DNA of 64,000 bases from Acholoe squamosa (Eukaryota > Annelida > Polychaeta > Phyllodocida > Polynoidae), in assembly GCA_949317995.1 (NCBI GenBank), contig OX439036.1, positions 87,147,920 through 87,211,919 on the forward strand. The letters are read 5' to 3'. Both the position numbers and the translations under genes were made by a program. The notes beneath the pieces are model-generated. The model saw only the letters and a program-made list of their open reading frames with translations. It did not search any database and had not been told where the DNA came from. This document shows, piece after piece, positions 13,601 through 24,657 of the stretch (the stretch's first letter is position 1; each line of letters begins with the position of its first letter).

Positions 13601-14549
13601 TGATTCCTTAGACTCCAATTATGGATGGCAGTTGCATCCTGTTGCAACTTTTGCTCTGCTTCCTTAGGATCTATATCACTGACATAAATTATAATATTGT
13701 CTGCATACATTGCTGCTTTACAATGAGTCAGTATCTCTGTAAAGTCATTGATAAAAATTACAAATAATAGTGGACCCATGTTGGATCCTTGTGGTACTCC
13801 AAATTTGACTGACTCTTCTTCAGATTTGACATTGTTTGCCCTGGTACTGTGTCTGCGATCTTTAAGGTAATCTATCAACCAGTACTTGATTTCAATCGGG
13901 ATTTTTAGCATGCTCAATTTAGTCAGTAAGGTCACGTGATCTTAATTATAGTTGTATCTCATGGCCATGGAGACGTAGGGCTTATTGACATTCACGAAAT
14001 GGTCATACCTACCCATATTTAGCAAGCCATTACTCCAAAACTAACAGGAGTATCTTCTCATGCAATATATCACTGTAAAGCTAGTGATCTGAATTTTAAA
14101 TTTGACTTTTAGCACGGAGTACCCTTTCTCCTTGTCTCTAGTCATTCGATTAAGCTTTCATGATATGACCGACTTTCTCCAAGGCTGACACCCAGTTTCT
14201 TCCGTTAATGTCAACACGGTACAAGACACATAATGATAATACAAGATAAAGTCTTTCTATGTTTTGCCTATCTTGCAGACTGGTATCCGCGTTCCAAGAT
14301 GTCGGTTCCGGTCTACTTGATGTCATAATCTAGGTTGGAGGAAACAAAAGACCAGGATGTGTGTACCCCATACATTGTATGTATACAAATCCCCTTTGTG
14401 TGAAATACCACGCTTAGTAACCACACAACACAGATAATACAACTTCTGTAATACTCACTTTCAAAGTCGACGAAGATGTCTACCTTGGAGGGCGAATCAT
14501 CTCTGTTGTAGAGCACTCTGAGCAGGTTGCCCATGCCACACAGCCCGCT
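10636..14549 (-). CDS. CYRI: CYRI (FAM49) Rac1-interacting protein, first two coding exons
   Basis: CYRI proteins bind active Rac1 and restrain the SCAR/WAVE actin-nucleation pathway at the leading edge. Two exons are visible. Exon a is 14459-14549: an acceptor (AATTTCAG) lies just right of 14549, the start codon is at 14534, and the coding part opens MGNLLRVL, matching the conserved CYRI N-terminus with its myristoylation-type Gly2. It ends at a GTGAGT donor (14453-14458). Exon b is 10636-10757, from a CTTCAG acceptor to a CAG/GTGAGT donor. Phases agree (25 codons plus 1 base, then 122 bases), and the junction restores the family's DFENAQPTE motif. The rest of exon b (VWDQVDQVLKYANG, then LQQYKGAADYIRQ) follows the family. 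The 3.7-kb intron is filled by nested transposons. Downstream exons, expected at lower coordinates, were not found, so this is a partial gene. Whether it is the A or B type, or a single invertebrate orthologue, cannot be decided. Confidence 0.88.
12113..13410. mobile_element. 1298-bp element with 9-bp terminal repeats inserted in the LINE
   Basis: The ends are exact 9-bp inverted repeats: CCCGGACCA at 12113-12121 and TGGTCCGGG at 13402-13410. Removing this block leaves the LINE reading frame continuous with no duplicated bases, so insertion occurred between two T residues without target-site duplication. That behaviour and the short inverted ends fit Helentron-associated non-autonomous elements, which insert at TT; this assignment is inference. 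The interior is dominated by scattered GCAGTA/CAGTAG words in both orientations and contains a tRNA-like segment. No open frame of note. Confidence 0.7.
12545..12618 (-). repeat. tRNA-like (SINE-type) relic
   Basis: Read on the minus strand, the segment starts GGTGGTGGCTCAGG and ends AAGTTCAAATCC then GGACCACC. The outer six bases of an acceptor stem pair, box A-like and box B-like motifs are present, but the anticodon arm is too short for a working tRNA. A degenerate tRNA-derived insert inside the 1298-bp element is the likeliest reading. Confidence 0.45.
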
Positions 14550-17500
14550 CTGAAATTGGAAGAGGCATCCCATGGTGAGCAGGTCTGAGCACTTGATGAG
14601 CAGGTGAGAGCAGATGGGAGGAGACACGATAAACACAGTGTATAGAGGTGTAAGCCTCTACCCCTCAGTACACATAGAGCAGGTAGGTGGGAAGGTAAGA
14701 AGATAGAGGTCAAACTATCCTCAATCCGCCAACCACTGTAGTACTTGTACAGGTAATGGATGTGGAGAGCATAGCACGACACCCAATAGGTCTACTCTCT
14801 ACTATAATGTCATTTTTAACCTTTCAATGGCAGTTAGTTCCCATAGTCACAGTGTATCCTTCTAAAAGCCTTGAGCGATCTGGTATGATTGAGTAATAGG
14901 TATTCCAAAATCCAACTATTCCTTCATAGTTACAAATTAACACTTTCAACAAGTCTGGATATGAGTGTTGTAAAAAGTATGAATCACTAGCATACAGTCC
15001 TGAGTGGCAACCCTGACATAAGACGGTGTCACTCTGAGTGATGGTACATAGACGTGAAAAGTGAGTGGATGACGTGAGACAATAGTGAGTGGAGTAAGTG
15101 ACATGATGATTGAACAGCCCGGAGGTGAGGAGGCCACAGGAGGAGCTAGTAAACAGCTACCCGGATAAACTCACCCACAAATAGCATGTACCTCCGAGCT
15201 GCTCCTCTAACACTGCTGTTATATGGGCTACCTGTCTGTGGGATATTAAGAAAGGGATGGGTATACCTGCCACACAGGAAGCTAGTGTAAGAGAAGATCC
15301 ATTATTCTACAGTGTAGAGGAAACAAGTAGAGCCAGATATTGAAATAAAGGATGTCAACCCCGAAAGTAAAAACATCAAAATCAGTGAATAGACCATTGT
15401 TTTGAGTATAATCATCAGAGGATCTGATAATTGGGTCTTGAATACCAACAGATTCTGGTATTGGGAGTGAGGCTTACACCTCTGGTAAGAAGAATTCGAA
15501 GTTCAGTTAATGGTGACATGTACCCAAAGTCTAGAGGTGTGAGAGTTTTAGCGGGTTAAATTATCAACTCCCTGGCAACTACGGTACATCAGGTAATGGC
15601 TGCCCCCCCATTGGGTGCCCTAAACATCGGTATATACAACATAGTGGTTAAATTTAGTGCATTACGTGACAGAATTTAATAGTGAGAGGCGTGTGTATAT
15701 TATATGTCATTTGTGGCCCACTCTGCATTTGCAGCATATAAATGTGTATGACTTGACAGGCAATGTGTGCATAGCAACAAAAAAGTGACTACCATGCGAC
15801 CGTGTCGGGTCAACCTCAATAATATACACTCATGGTAAATAACTCATATTTCACATTTCATATTCTATACATGCGAAAACATTGAAAAGAAAATAAAGGA
15901 AAAGGGTAATTTGCTTACAGTAAATAGTGTAATTTTGAGTCCGATATTAACATGGCGGTTATCATTTCATGGCACAATAATACTTTAAACACTGTAGTTA
16001 GTTACATTATCATTTTACTATTAATAAGCCTAAATGGTACAATTGTGCGTTATATTTGTACCATCTGTAGACAACAAGTGATCTTTGCAAGTAAAATTGG
16101 CGTATTAAAGAGGGCATATCCTATTTGCAAATCTGAAACGCGCAAAGGTTTGCCTTTATTAATACCGCTCTGTAATTGTATCAAATTTAACCCAAAACAT
16201 TGTAAACACTTTGACAAAATATCAAGTCCACTGGAAACAAACACTATTATATGATTTCTGGATACTAGTAGTAATGTAAATATACGGCATATCCCTCGCG
16301 TATAAAGGTGTGGCTTATACGTAAGGATTACCATAGCTTTAGGAATACCAGCTTTAGGATGTTCCTGACACACAACCATCCCGCATGACTTGTATACATG
16401 TAGACCTCACATAATCCCCACACATTATCATTCCTGTTTACATATACATAACCAAGGATACCTGTGACATTTAATGGGTCAGCTAGGTCAGACATATTGC
16501 AATACATCACCCTTTTAATAACTTGACCCCAAAGCCCCCCAGTCCACCTAAATCACCTCTCCTAACATACAATAGCCTCTACTGAATGAGCCTCACTAAA
16601 CAGTTGATAAGTCTAATAGTCGACGACCATGTCATCTCTCTTCTCATCCCTTTCGTGGATCCACGAGATCATCTTCACTCTCCAAGCATGGCCCTGTACT
16701 GTAACAGTACATACAGTATGTAGAGAAGGGCTGTAGTTGTAGGAGAGTGTTATACTGTTTGACCTTTCTACCCTGCCCTGACCTTTGTTCTAGCGGCGAT
16801 GATGCCAACGTGGTTCATTGTGACGTATCATTACCAGTTTAGCAGACTGTATCTGCCGCCATGGCCCCAATACTGTGGGCACCGTTACTGACCTTAACCT
16901 AGGATGTATGGAATCACTTTAGCTTAGAACAACTCGTCAATATGAGACAAACTGATGATCAATTAATCAGGAGTAATAATAATAGTGGCCTCTCTTATAA
17001 TCTATTGAAGATGCTATTTCTAGAATATCAAAGCAACTGAAGAAATACTAATCCAAAGTACTTATATAGTGTTCATGCAAGTGACGGTGGAGATGATTCG
17101 CTTCCACTTTCTTTTTCAGATTGCAACTATAGATTATAGCGAAAGTTACAAGACTCATCCCCTACACATTTTTCAGCTGCCCAATCACTCGATTCACCTT
17201 AAGCGCGAACCTCTCGCAAACTTATATCAAATATATGCACTAGTGCAATGAGGGGCATGTGTGCATGCATGGGATATCCTATCACTTTCTTTAGTTGAAC
17301 ACACCATCTGCTTTGATTATTCCTCTTTACTGTTTCCGTCCTTGGTGCCTGTCACTCACCCCGAGTATTGCCATTACGTACTGACTGACTGATTTATTGG
17401 TGTAAACTGTTATGGTGTGGAGCACTACAACACACAGCATGCCAGACATCCCCAACATTCACTCAGACACAAAGAAATACTACCGGTACTCTTACAAGAC

Positions 17501-18250
17501 TCTCTCCAGGCTTCCCAAACTCCTCACTCCAGGGTGGGTGACAAGCAGTTAGGATACACATAATGCAAAGAGCAGCCCCCCCCCCCCCCACCACCCAGAG
17601 TTTGGCTGTGTAACATGCCCTACATACCTCACTTGTGTTTTATCGGGTTGGTAGCCTGCAGCGTTGTCCTCCTCCCTCGCCATCGTCCCACGCCCCCACT
17701 CCTCCCCTCCCCATGTCCGCCTGTTTCAGGGCATTCAGTTTTTTGACGGTGCCAAGATTTAATGCTGACACACGCTGGGTTGCACCTGACCTTGTAGGGC
17801 GTGTCCCAGGACCCTGAACCCTAACGATACTAGCCTCCCCTACCTCTATCTGATTCTTAGGGCTTTTATTTGGCGGGGTACCAGTATGGCGTTGGTTACT
17901 TCCTTGCTCAAAACTACTAAGAATTTCTTAAATATGAACTTGAGGATTTGGGATATGCTTGGTAACCATATACGCTGTACCTATATTGAACCACATCCAA
18001 GTGTGGTTGATAGGGGTTATGAGCTGCTTAAATTGATATAAACTTGAATATTGGTATTAATGTTTGGCGCCGATAGTTTAATCTATACTACTAATATTGG
18101 ACATTGAGACCTCACATTAAGAGGCCTTGCCAGGTTGTAGTAGATCTAGTACAAACCTATAAGTACCTATACGACTTCTTGCAGTAAAACCTTAGAAACT
18201 ACCCAGTTTCTCACAACTTCAGTGGTAATGTCTGTTTATAGCCTGGGTTA
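14550..18250. other. Gene-free stretch upstream of the CYRI start exon
   Basis: It probably contains the CYRI 5' UTR intron. No coding exon is supportable. A TATAAGG-type relic of about 50 bp lies at 16285-16335 and a poly-C tract at 17577-17590. The plus-strand frame 15952-16254 (100 aa) is AT-rich with no recognisable features. The CYRI promoter should be to the right of 14550, but I cannot place it. Confidence 0.4.
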
Positions 18251-18592
18251 GGCCATGGGAAGTCAGGTCACAGTTTACCGTCCGAGCCATTTTGAAAAGT
18301 GATGAGGCTTTTTTTCATTATTCATTATTCATTATTTTCCATTCCGAACTGTATACCGCGAGTTAAAGACACATGTATCCCTCATAGTCCTATAGGGAAC
18401 AGAGCCATTCCTGTATGGAGGTGGCCATCTTGAAATTAGTTATGTAACTGGCCCCTGACGGCCATCTTGGATCTGGCAGAGGATTGTGGGTAATCTCTTA
18501 TCTTCCCCTCCACCCACAGAAAACAATGGGAATTGATAAGCTGCCCGTGCCTCTATCTTAACCAGCGCCTATGGCGCTGTGAATATAATGGG

Positions 18593-18871
18593 ACCAGCGG
18601 CAAAGTTTTCCGCCGCTCGGTCAACGTACCGGGCTCGTGCTCGTCTCCGTATTAACAGAGAGACTCGCCGAAACCAGCAGCAAAGTTTTCCGCCGCTCGG
18701 TCAACGCACCGGGCGCGTGCTCGTCTCCGTCTTAACAGAGAGACTCGCCGAAACCAGCGGCAAAGTTTTCCGCCGCTCGGTCAACGTACCGGGCTCGTGC
18801 TCGTCTCCGTATTAACAGAGAGACTCGCTGAAACCAGCGGCAAAGTTTTCCATCGATCGGTCAACGTACCG
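18593..18871. repeat. Minisatellite, 80-bp period, about 3.5 copies
   Basis: Units begin ACCAGCGGCAAAG or a one-base variant at 18593, 18673, 18753 and 18833, so the period is exactly 80 bp. Differences between units are few. The plus-strand open frame 18579-18815 is produced by the array and changes frame from unit to unit, so it is not a gene. Confidence 0.9.
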
Positions 18872-19815
18872 TCAAATACCTGTTATTATTTCTTTTTCCT
18901 CTTAAATAGATGACAAATTCAGATAGAAATACATGCAGGGTCGAGAGAAAAGAAGAATGGGTGGATCGAAAATGAATAATTATAGAGATTTCTTGATAAA
19001 AGCAGTCACGTCAGTGCGTGAAAACAGCTGACGAACAGACAGACTCTAGGTCCACTGCCGTCGGAGGCGGGGGAGGTTTCATAGATAAGGGGGGTAATCA
19101 CCTTAAGTACCTGTCCATTGTTTTAGGTGTGAATGGAGGGGATTAGCAGGGTTCTCCACAGGATGAAAAAGCACACAGGTCAATTTTTGTCTGACAAGTC
19201 ATGTGCCTAGCGTGGTGTTGGAAGTCAGGCGCTGTGATGTTTTAGGGGGGGTTGGTTCCCTGTCCACTGAGAAAATTTTCAAAATTTCAATGCAAAATCA
19301 TGCATTTTTATGGGTTCTAGTGTAGTTTGTACTTAATTTTCAATAACTTCTGTTCTAATTGGCCGATTTGCAAAATTCAAAAAAACATAGAAAGCTCACA
19401 TAGAGCTAGAAGCACACAGGCGGCCCATTTCCAGCTAGGACACACGGGCGGCAGGCGAAAGTACACGGGCAGCCTGCCTGTGTGCCTCCTATGTGTGGAG
19501 AACACTGATTAGCCTGGTAGGGAGACAATGGCTTGGTTTTACACAGCCTGGATTATATGTTCCCTCTAAGAAAACTTTTAAAGTTTAATTTCTCTTGTAT
19601 TTGAAGTACTAAGTCTATATAAAGTTAATATTGTTTAAGTTTAAAGTATTTGCTATCCAAAGGTAAAGTTTTTTGAATATACCTTCATATAGACTATTAG
19701 GAAGGGCCAACTAAAGTAAACTGTACAAAGAGGCCAACTACTGATCTAGCCCCTGACTACATGAGCCACCTAGGAAATTTGTTTGGTACTAGCAATGGCT
19801 CTGTCCCGTATAGTA

Positions 19816-20072
19816 GGCACTTTAACAAAAGATTAAAACTGAATACTGAAAGATCTCTGTGATCACATTCACTAGAGGTCATTGAGAAATTTCAAATTCT
19901 TTTTGAATTAGGCCCTTATCTTGTCTAGAACCAAAGATATAGGGCAAATGGTGTCCAAAATATGCACGGCCATTTCTTCTCTATTGTTTCATATTGGTTT
20001 GACACTTTTTGTCAGGTGTGATCACAGAGATCGATCTTTCAGTATTCAGTTTTATTTTTTTGTTAAAGTGCC
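19816..20072. mobile_element. 257-bp foldback MITE flanked by TA
   Basis: Arms of about 55 bp (outer end GGCACTTTAACAAAA; inner part includes CTGAATACTGAAAGATC) occur inverted at 19816-19870 and 20018-20072. TA lies at 19814-19815 and 20073-20074. It is nested inside the 2-kb Harbinger-like element, so it is younger than that element. Confidence 0.75.
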
Positions 20073-20297
20073 TATCTACTGATTGTTCATGAGCACAATT
20101 AATGGAAATCTTCCCATAAAATTTTATGAATCAAGATTTCGATGTAAAACGATCATTGGCATTATTTCAAAACAAAACAAAAAAAAAAATTTTTTTTTGA
20201 AATAATGAAATTTTTTAAAATAATGAAAATTTCCATGCGGCCCCTTTAGAGCCATGCGGGCGGTGGACGGTAAACTGTAACCTGAGTTCCCATGGCC

Positions 20298-20954
20298 TTA
20301 GTGTGAGGTGCAGGCCCTTGGAGCTGTGTGAGGTGAGTGATAACAACTCCACTAAAAAACTCCCAGAGAACAAACAGAAACCCTGGCCGTTGAGGCAATT
20401 CCATTAGAAGACAGCCCACTCTGGTTTCACTATTTGTGAGAAGAGCCCAGACCACCCTGGGGCCACCCAGATCTCTTGAGGGAGATCGCTACAGGGAGTT
20501 ATTCTACTAGATCCTTGCTAATTAGAAATTGATTATGTTCTGGTGCAAACTGTTCAAGTCACTCCACTTTAACATGATCAACAACGCGACAGCTTTGTAA
20601 CACAGGCTTTGGGAGGGATGGGGCTGATATGTCCTTGGTAGAGATATTTACAGATTCCATACTGCTGAGAGAAATTTTGATGAACTTAAACTAAGACATA
20701 ACCTCTTGTTTAGCAAGTTCGAACATGATGACACCGAAGTCATTAAGCATTGGCGACAATTTCATGTCGTGTAAAGAAGTACTACAAGCCATTGTCAATG
20801 TGTGCATATGACTGCCATTGGGGCATTATAGATATTTCAAGAGTCTTAAGTCCGTTCACTGTAAAGTTGCCACCAGCAAACACCATTCGGTGGCTTCATG
20901 AGTTTTGGTAGTGCATATGTTGAAGTATTTTAAGGAAGATAATGGACAGTGTAC
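20298..20954. other. Gene-free stretch left of the assembly gap
   Basis: No complete gene is visible. On the minus strand about 20765-20905 a short frame interrupted by a stop (includes MVFAGGNFTVNG) looks mildly protein-like but could not be identified. This may be either host DNA or the left end of the virus-like element; I found no terminal repeat. Confidence 0.3.
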
Positions 20955-21154
20955 NNNNNNNNNNNNNNNNNNNNNNNNNNNNNNNNNNNNNNNNNNNNNN
21001 NNNNNNNNNNNNNNNNNNNNNNNNNNNNNNNNNNNNNNNNNNNNNNNNNNNNNNNNNNNNNNNNNNNNNNNNNNNNNNNNNNNNNNNNNNNNNNNNNNNN
21101 NNNNNNNNNNNNNNNNNNNNNNNNNNNNNNNNNNNNNNNNNNNNNNNNNNNNNN
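20955..21154. other. Assembly gap, exactly 200 N
   Basis: A run of exactly 200 N is usually a fixed placeholder for a gap of unknown length. It ends three bases before the capsid gene start codon, so promoter, 5' exons and possibly further genes of the virus-like element are unresolved here. Continuity between 20.95 and 21.16 kb should not be assumed. Confidence 0.95.
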
Positions 21155-21157
21155 ACC

Positions 21158-22522
21158 ATGGCGTATGAAGTATCTAAAGTTGATGATCGCAGTAGTGTTG
21201 GTATAGGAGAGAGCATGGACTTATTCTCCATGCCTACAGTTGATGTAGGTGTCGGAAAAGTCAGGTATGTAGAGTATAAACCTTTAAACCAGCTTAATCA
21301 GGATGTTGGGTTGGAATTTGAAATCCCCAATACCGGTAACAGATATATTGATTTTAGACGTACATATCTCACCGTTAAATGTCGGGTGAGAAAGTCTGAT
21401 AACACTGATATACCTGAAGGAACAGGTTCAACGGGTCTAGGGGACTTTGGTCCAGTCAATAATTTTCTTCATTCTCTGTTCTCTCAAGTAGATATTTATC
21501 TTCAGAAACAATTGCTAACTACATCTAACTCAAACTATCCTTATGAGGCTTATTTAAATACTTTGTTCAAATATGATACCCAGTCTAAGAATACACACCT
21601 CCAAGCTCAGCTCTGGGCTAAGGATACAGGTACAATGGATGCAGCCAGAAAATCATTGGGTAATTCAGGCTTGACTGTACGTGCTTTATATTCCGAGAAA
21701 AGTCAGATTTTTGAAATGATGGGTCCTATACTAAGTGATGTGTGTTGGACTAACAGATACATTTTGAATGGTGTGGAATTAAAGATGAGGTTCTGGCCTA
21801 CTCTAACTAATTTTCATCTCATGTCAGCGGCTACTACTCCTGAATATAAGACTGAAATAACAGATGCATCTCTGTCTGTGTGTATGGTAACTCCCTCTCC
21901 TGATGCCTTAATAAAGCATCAAGAGATTATGGAAAAGAAAAACTGGGCTGCCGTTTACCCCTACCTTAAAACTGATGTAAAAAAATACTCTATATCCAAG
22001 GGTCATTACTGTTTCACTGCTGATAACATCTATTTAGGTAACGTGCCATCCAGACTGATATGTGGTCTTGTCTCGGAGGAAGCAACAGTTGGGGCTTACA
22101 ATAAAAACCCCTATAACTTCCAGCATTTTGATTTAAAATATCTAAACCTCACTGTTGATGGTGAGAGTGTACCTCAGAAAGCACTGCAGATGACTTTTGA
22201 TAGTAACCATCACAAGTCGTCATTCATTGAGGCTTACATAGCTATGTATGGAAGAGAACGTTTCACAGATGGTCGTGATGAGGGGCTTTATATAACACGT
22301 AGTGAGTTTGCTAAAGGTTATACATTGTTTGCTTTTGATTTAGAGCCTGATATTCGAGAGGAATCAGATGGAACTGTATGGCCTACTATGAAAAAGGGTA
22401 ATCTAAGAATTCAGATGAATTTCTCAAAGGCTCTCCCTGAGAGTGTGTCACTTATCATCTATTCAACATTCCCGTCTATGTTTAAAATAGATATGAACAG
22501 AGCTGTTACCGTAATGAAATAA
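21158..22522 (+). CDS. Double-jelly-roll major capsid protein, Polinton/adintovirus type
   Basis: The 454-aa frame starts at the first ATG after the gap in a good Kozak context (ACCATGG). Length and character match the major capsid proteins of Polinton/Maverick and adintovirus-like elements, annotated in animal genomes as F54H12.2-like proteins. The N-terminal jelly roll includes FEIPNTGNRYIDFRRTYL (about residues 50-67), with the second domain in the C-terminal half. The protein would form the pseudo-hexameric capsomer of an icosahedral shell. The stop codon (22520-22522) overlaps an AATAAA signal (22521-22526), a compact viral style. The frame is intact with no disabling change, so the element is young or selected. 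Identification rests on remembered family character, not a search. A 5' exon could be hidden in the gap. Confidence 0.82.
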   Translation: MAYEVSKVDDRSSVGIGESMDLFSMPTVDVGVGKVRYVEYKPLNQLNQDVGLEFEIPNTGNRYIDFRRTYLTVKCRVRKSDNTDIPEGTGSTGLGDFGPVNNFLHSLFSQVDIYLQKQLLTTSNSNYPYEAYLNTLFKYDTQSKNTHLQAQLWAKDTGTMDAARKSLGNSGLTVRALYSEKSQIFEMMGPILSDVCWTNRYILNGVELKMRFWPTLTNFHLMSAATTPEYKTEITDASLSVCMVTPSPDALIKHQEIMEKKNWAAVYPYLKTDVKKYSISKGHYCFTADNIYLGNVPSRLICGLVSEEATVGAYNKNPYNFQHFDLKYLNLTVDGESVPQKALQMTFDSNHHKSSFIEAYIAMYGRERFTDGRDEGLYITRSEFAKGYTLFAFDLEPDIREESDGTVWPTMKKGNLRIQMNFSKALPESVSLIIYSTFPSMFKIDMNRAVTVMK

Positions 22523-22650
22523 TAAAGGGTTGTTATTCTTTGTACGAGTGTATTGAAAAACCTTTATTACTGAAGCACTCAAAGAACTGAAATACTTATT
22601 TCCTATGATATATGTATTCTTACTATAATTCAATTATTTGTAATAGATAT

Positions 22651-22652
<2 letters not shown>

Positions 22653-22688
<36 letters not shown>
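22653..22688. repeat. TA microsatellite
   Basis: About 18 TA dinucleotides just downstream of the capsid gene. Confidence 0.95.
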
Positions 22689-22690
<2 letters not shown>

Positions 22691-22830
22691 CATCTATCTG
22701 ACCTGTGTTACCTTGATATATCTATGTTACGATGGTGGTGGTTAGAGTCATTGTAGTATATACCCTTACACTTCAGTATGTTAACCCAATGAACATGACC
22801 CTATACATAAATTGAGTATAATGATGATAA

Positions 22831-23228
22831 TAAACTTATTATGTTAAGTTGGCTGTCTTTTATATGTTATATGTTTACAACTTATATACTAGAAATTTAA
22901 CTATGACGCACATCCATAGGACCTATGTAATGCGAATAATAAAAATGATCACGCTAAGTCGTTAATTTGTAGTCTCTTTCTCTCTACATACATATAAAAC
23001 ATGTATGAGTAGTCATGTGGAATGCTTATTAAACTTATCATGCTAAGTCGGTTGCCATTTTATGATGTGTTATATCTTTATAACTTATATGCTAGAAATT
23101 TAACTATGATGCATATTGATAGGACCTATGTAATGTGAAAACTAAAACTGATCATGCTAAGTCGTTAATTTGTAGTCTCTTTCTCTACATACATATAAAA
23201 CATGTACGATTAGTCATGTAGAATGCTG
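22831..23228. repeat. Tandem duplication, about 199-bp unit, two copies
   Basis: The unit starting TAAACTTAT at 22831 repeats from 23030 with small changes and a few indels. Both copies contain CTAAGTCGTTAATTTGTAG and ACATACATATAAAACATG. It fills the space between the convergent capsid gene and the spliced minus-strand gene. Function is unknown. A second, unrelated two-copy tandem repeat of about 205 bp lies at 25890-26298. Confidence 0.85.
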
Positions 23229-23233
23229 ATTAA

Positions 23234-24608
23234 TTATTCAGAAAGCCTTTTCTTACGCATACACGATCGTGTAGATTTGGATATAGGTGACGTAGGATCC
23301 CCCATAATAGCTGAAGTGTCTATATCACTCCGACGCTTTCTGTTTGCTCTCCTAGGGTTCATACCTGTAACAGAGCCTAGCTCCGAGGCTGTAATGCTAG
23401 GAGTGTGTTGTGAAAACATGTTACGCGGGGCCTGAGACAAGTTTAATTTGAATCGGCTGAAGACATCATGTTTTCCATCACGCATGTCATGGTGTGCATA
23501 AGTGTTAGAGTTAGGCAGGTTTTCGTCTATGACAACCAGGTTTTCAATATGGTTTTCATCAGTGGTCACCTCGGAACTTGTGTCAGAGACTGTTGTCTCT
23601 ATGCAGGAAGAGTTTAAATGTGAATTCTCAGGGAGGATGGTAAAGCAGTCATCACGGTTTTTCTCTACATAGGGTTTATCATATGTGGGTGGTATATCGT
23701 ATGATCCTGTGCAACACTTATTGTCATCACCCTGCCATGTTGAAGTTGTTTCACATGAAACTACCTCACAGTTATAACTTTCATCTAGTAGGGGGGTAAC
23801 TTCATCAGTGTCAGATTTACTACATGTATCCTCATCTCTACACCCCCCGGAGTGAGTTTTCACATTGACAGATTTGCTGCATGCACCCTTTTTACATCCA
23901 CCTGAAAGAGTGTTTAAGTCAGCAGATTTACTGTATGTAGCCTCATTACTATCAGCAGATTTACTGCACGTAGACTCATCACTGTCAGCAGATTTACTGC
24001 ATGTAACCTCAGCGCTACAGCATTTCATGTCACTATCACCATTGTGATCGTCCTGGGGTGCTGTATTCCTGTCGGCATCACAGATCTCATCACCTTTTCC
24101 TGATGCATTACTAAGATCATGGATCTGTGTGTCTGTTGTTACCTCGGTGACCTTATAATGGGGTGCTTCCGATTCTTTAGACATCCTCCGGGTGTATTCA
24201 ACACGAACACTGTTAACCTCGATTTTAGCTGGTTCATTTCGAGCCATCTGGTCTGACTGATCATTTACTGTAAGGTTTAATGTCAAATTGACATGGACTG
24301 TCTCATACACCTTAACACTCGAGTCGCTATGACTACCCCCGTCCTCAGATGGAGGGGGGTTTCCAACCGTAGGATCCTGATAGTCACTGGGACCTGAGGA
24401 CGATGCTCTCCCTGAAGTATCGGGGCTCTCTTCAAAGTCCTGGGGTGCTGCAGGTATGGTGTTGAGCTCTGCAGGTATGGTGTTGAGCTCCGGAGAAACG
24501 ACCGGTTCTGAGCGTGTGTGGATTGGAGCTATGCTATAGACGGAAAAGAAAAAACAAAGACAAAAAGAGAGACAGTTCAGTCACGATAAAACTCATTATG
24601 GTTATATC

Positions 24609-24657
<49 letters not shown>

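Larger units (their letters stand above)
11323..13942 (-). mobile_element. 5'-truncated non-LTR retrotransposon (LINE) fragment
   Basis: This minus-strand reverse transcriptase remnant is split by a later insertion (12113-13410). The 5' part (13411-13942) begins just after an in-frame stop, at a segment corresponding to the middle of RT. It contains the GVPQG motif (near 13790), then a YADN box near 13700 where the catalytic box should be YADD. The 3' part (11603-12112) is the RT thumb and C-terminal region (LPIADYC; IQRLQNSSLRIC), ending at a stop at 11603 and a short 3' UTR. The style fits the CR1/Jockey group, but the family is not certain. The start mid-gene, the AT-rich TAATTA at both edges (possible short target duplication) and the substituted catalytic Asp mean it is dead. 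The upstream endonuclease is absent. Confidence 0.82.
10951..14139 (-). repeat. Dispersed repeat B, copy 1, split by a LINE
   Basis: The segments 10951-11322 and about 13945-14139 are together the reverse complement of one continuous stretch at 42618-43218. Shared stretches include CCATGGCAACA-type sequence, AAAACGTTTTATCAAAA-type sequence and the block around GCACGGAG. The continuous copy shows that everything between 11323 and 13942 is a later insertion. No coding capacity was seen in repeat B itself. Confidence 0.75.
18251..20297. mobile_element. 2047-bp PIF/Harbinger-like non-autonomous element
   Basis: The terminal inverted repeats are about 35 bp (GGCCATGGGAA at the left, its complement at the right, continuing through CAGTTTACCGTCC with a few mismatches). 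They are flanked by TTA at 18248-18250 and 20298-20300. A 3-bp TTA/TAA duplication with GG-starting ends is characteristic of PIF/Harbinger. No transposase is present. The interior carries an 80-bp minisatellite and a younger 257-bp MITE. Confidence 0.75.

Noticed and set aside
15952..16254. 100-aa plus-strand frame with a hydrophobic start
   Set aside because: AT-rich, no recognisable family, overlapping an equally long antisense frame.
18579..18815. 78-aa Arg-rich frame
   Set aside because: Produced by the 80-bp minisatellite; the period is not a multiple of three and the frame shifts between units.
18593..18871. CRISPR array
   Set aside because: The repeats are contiguous 80-bp units without spacers, in an animal genome.
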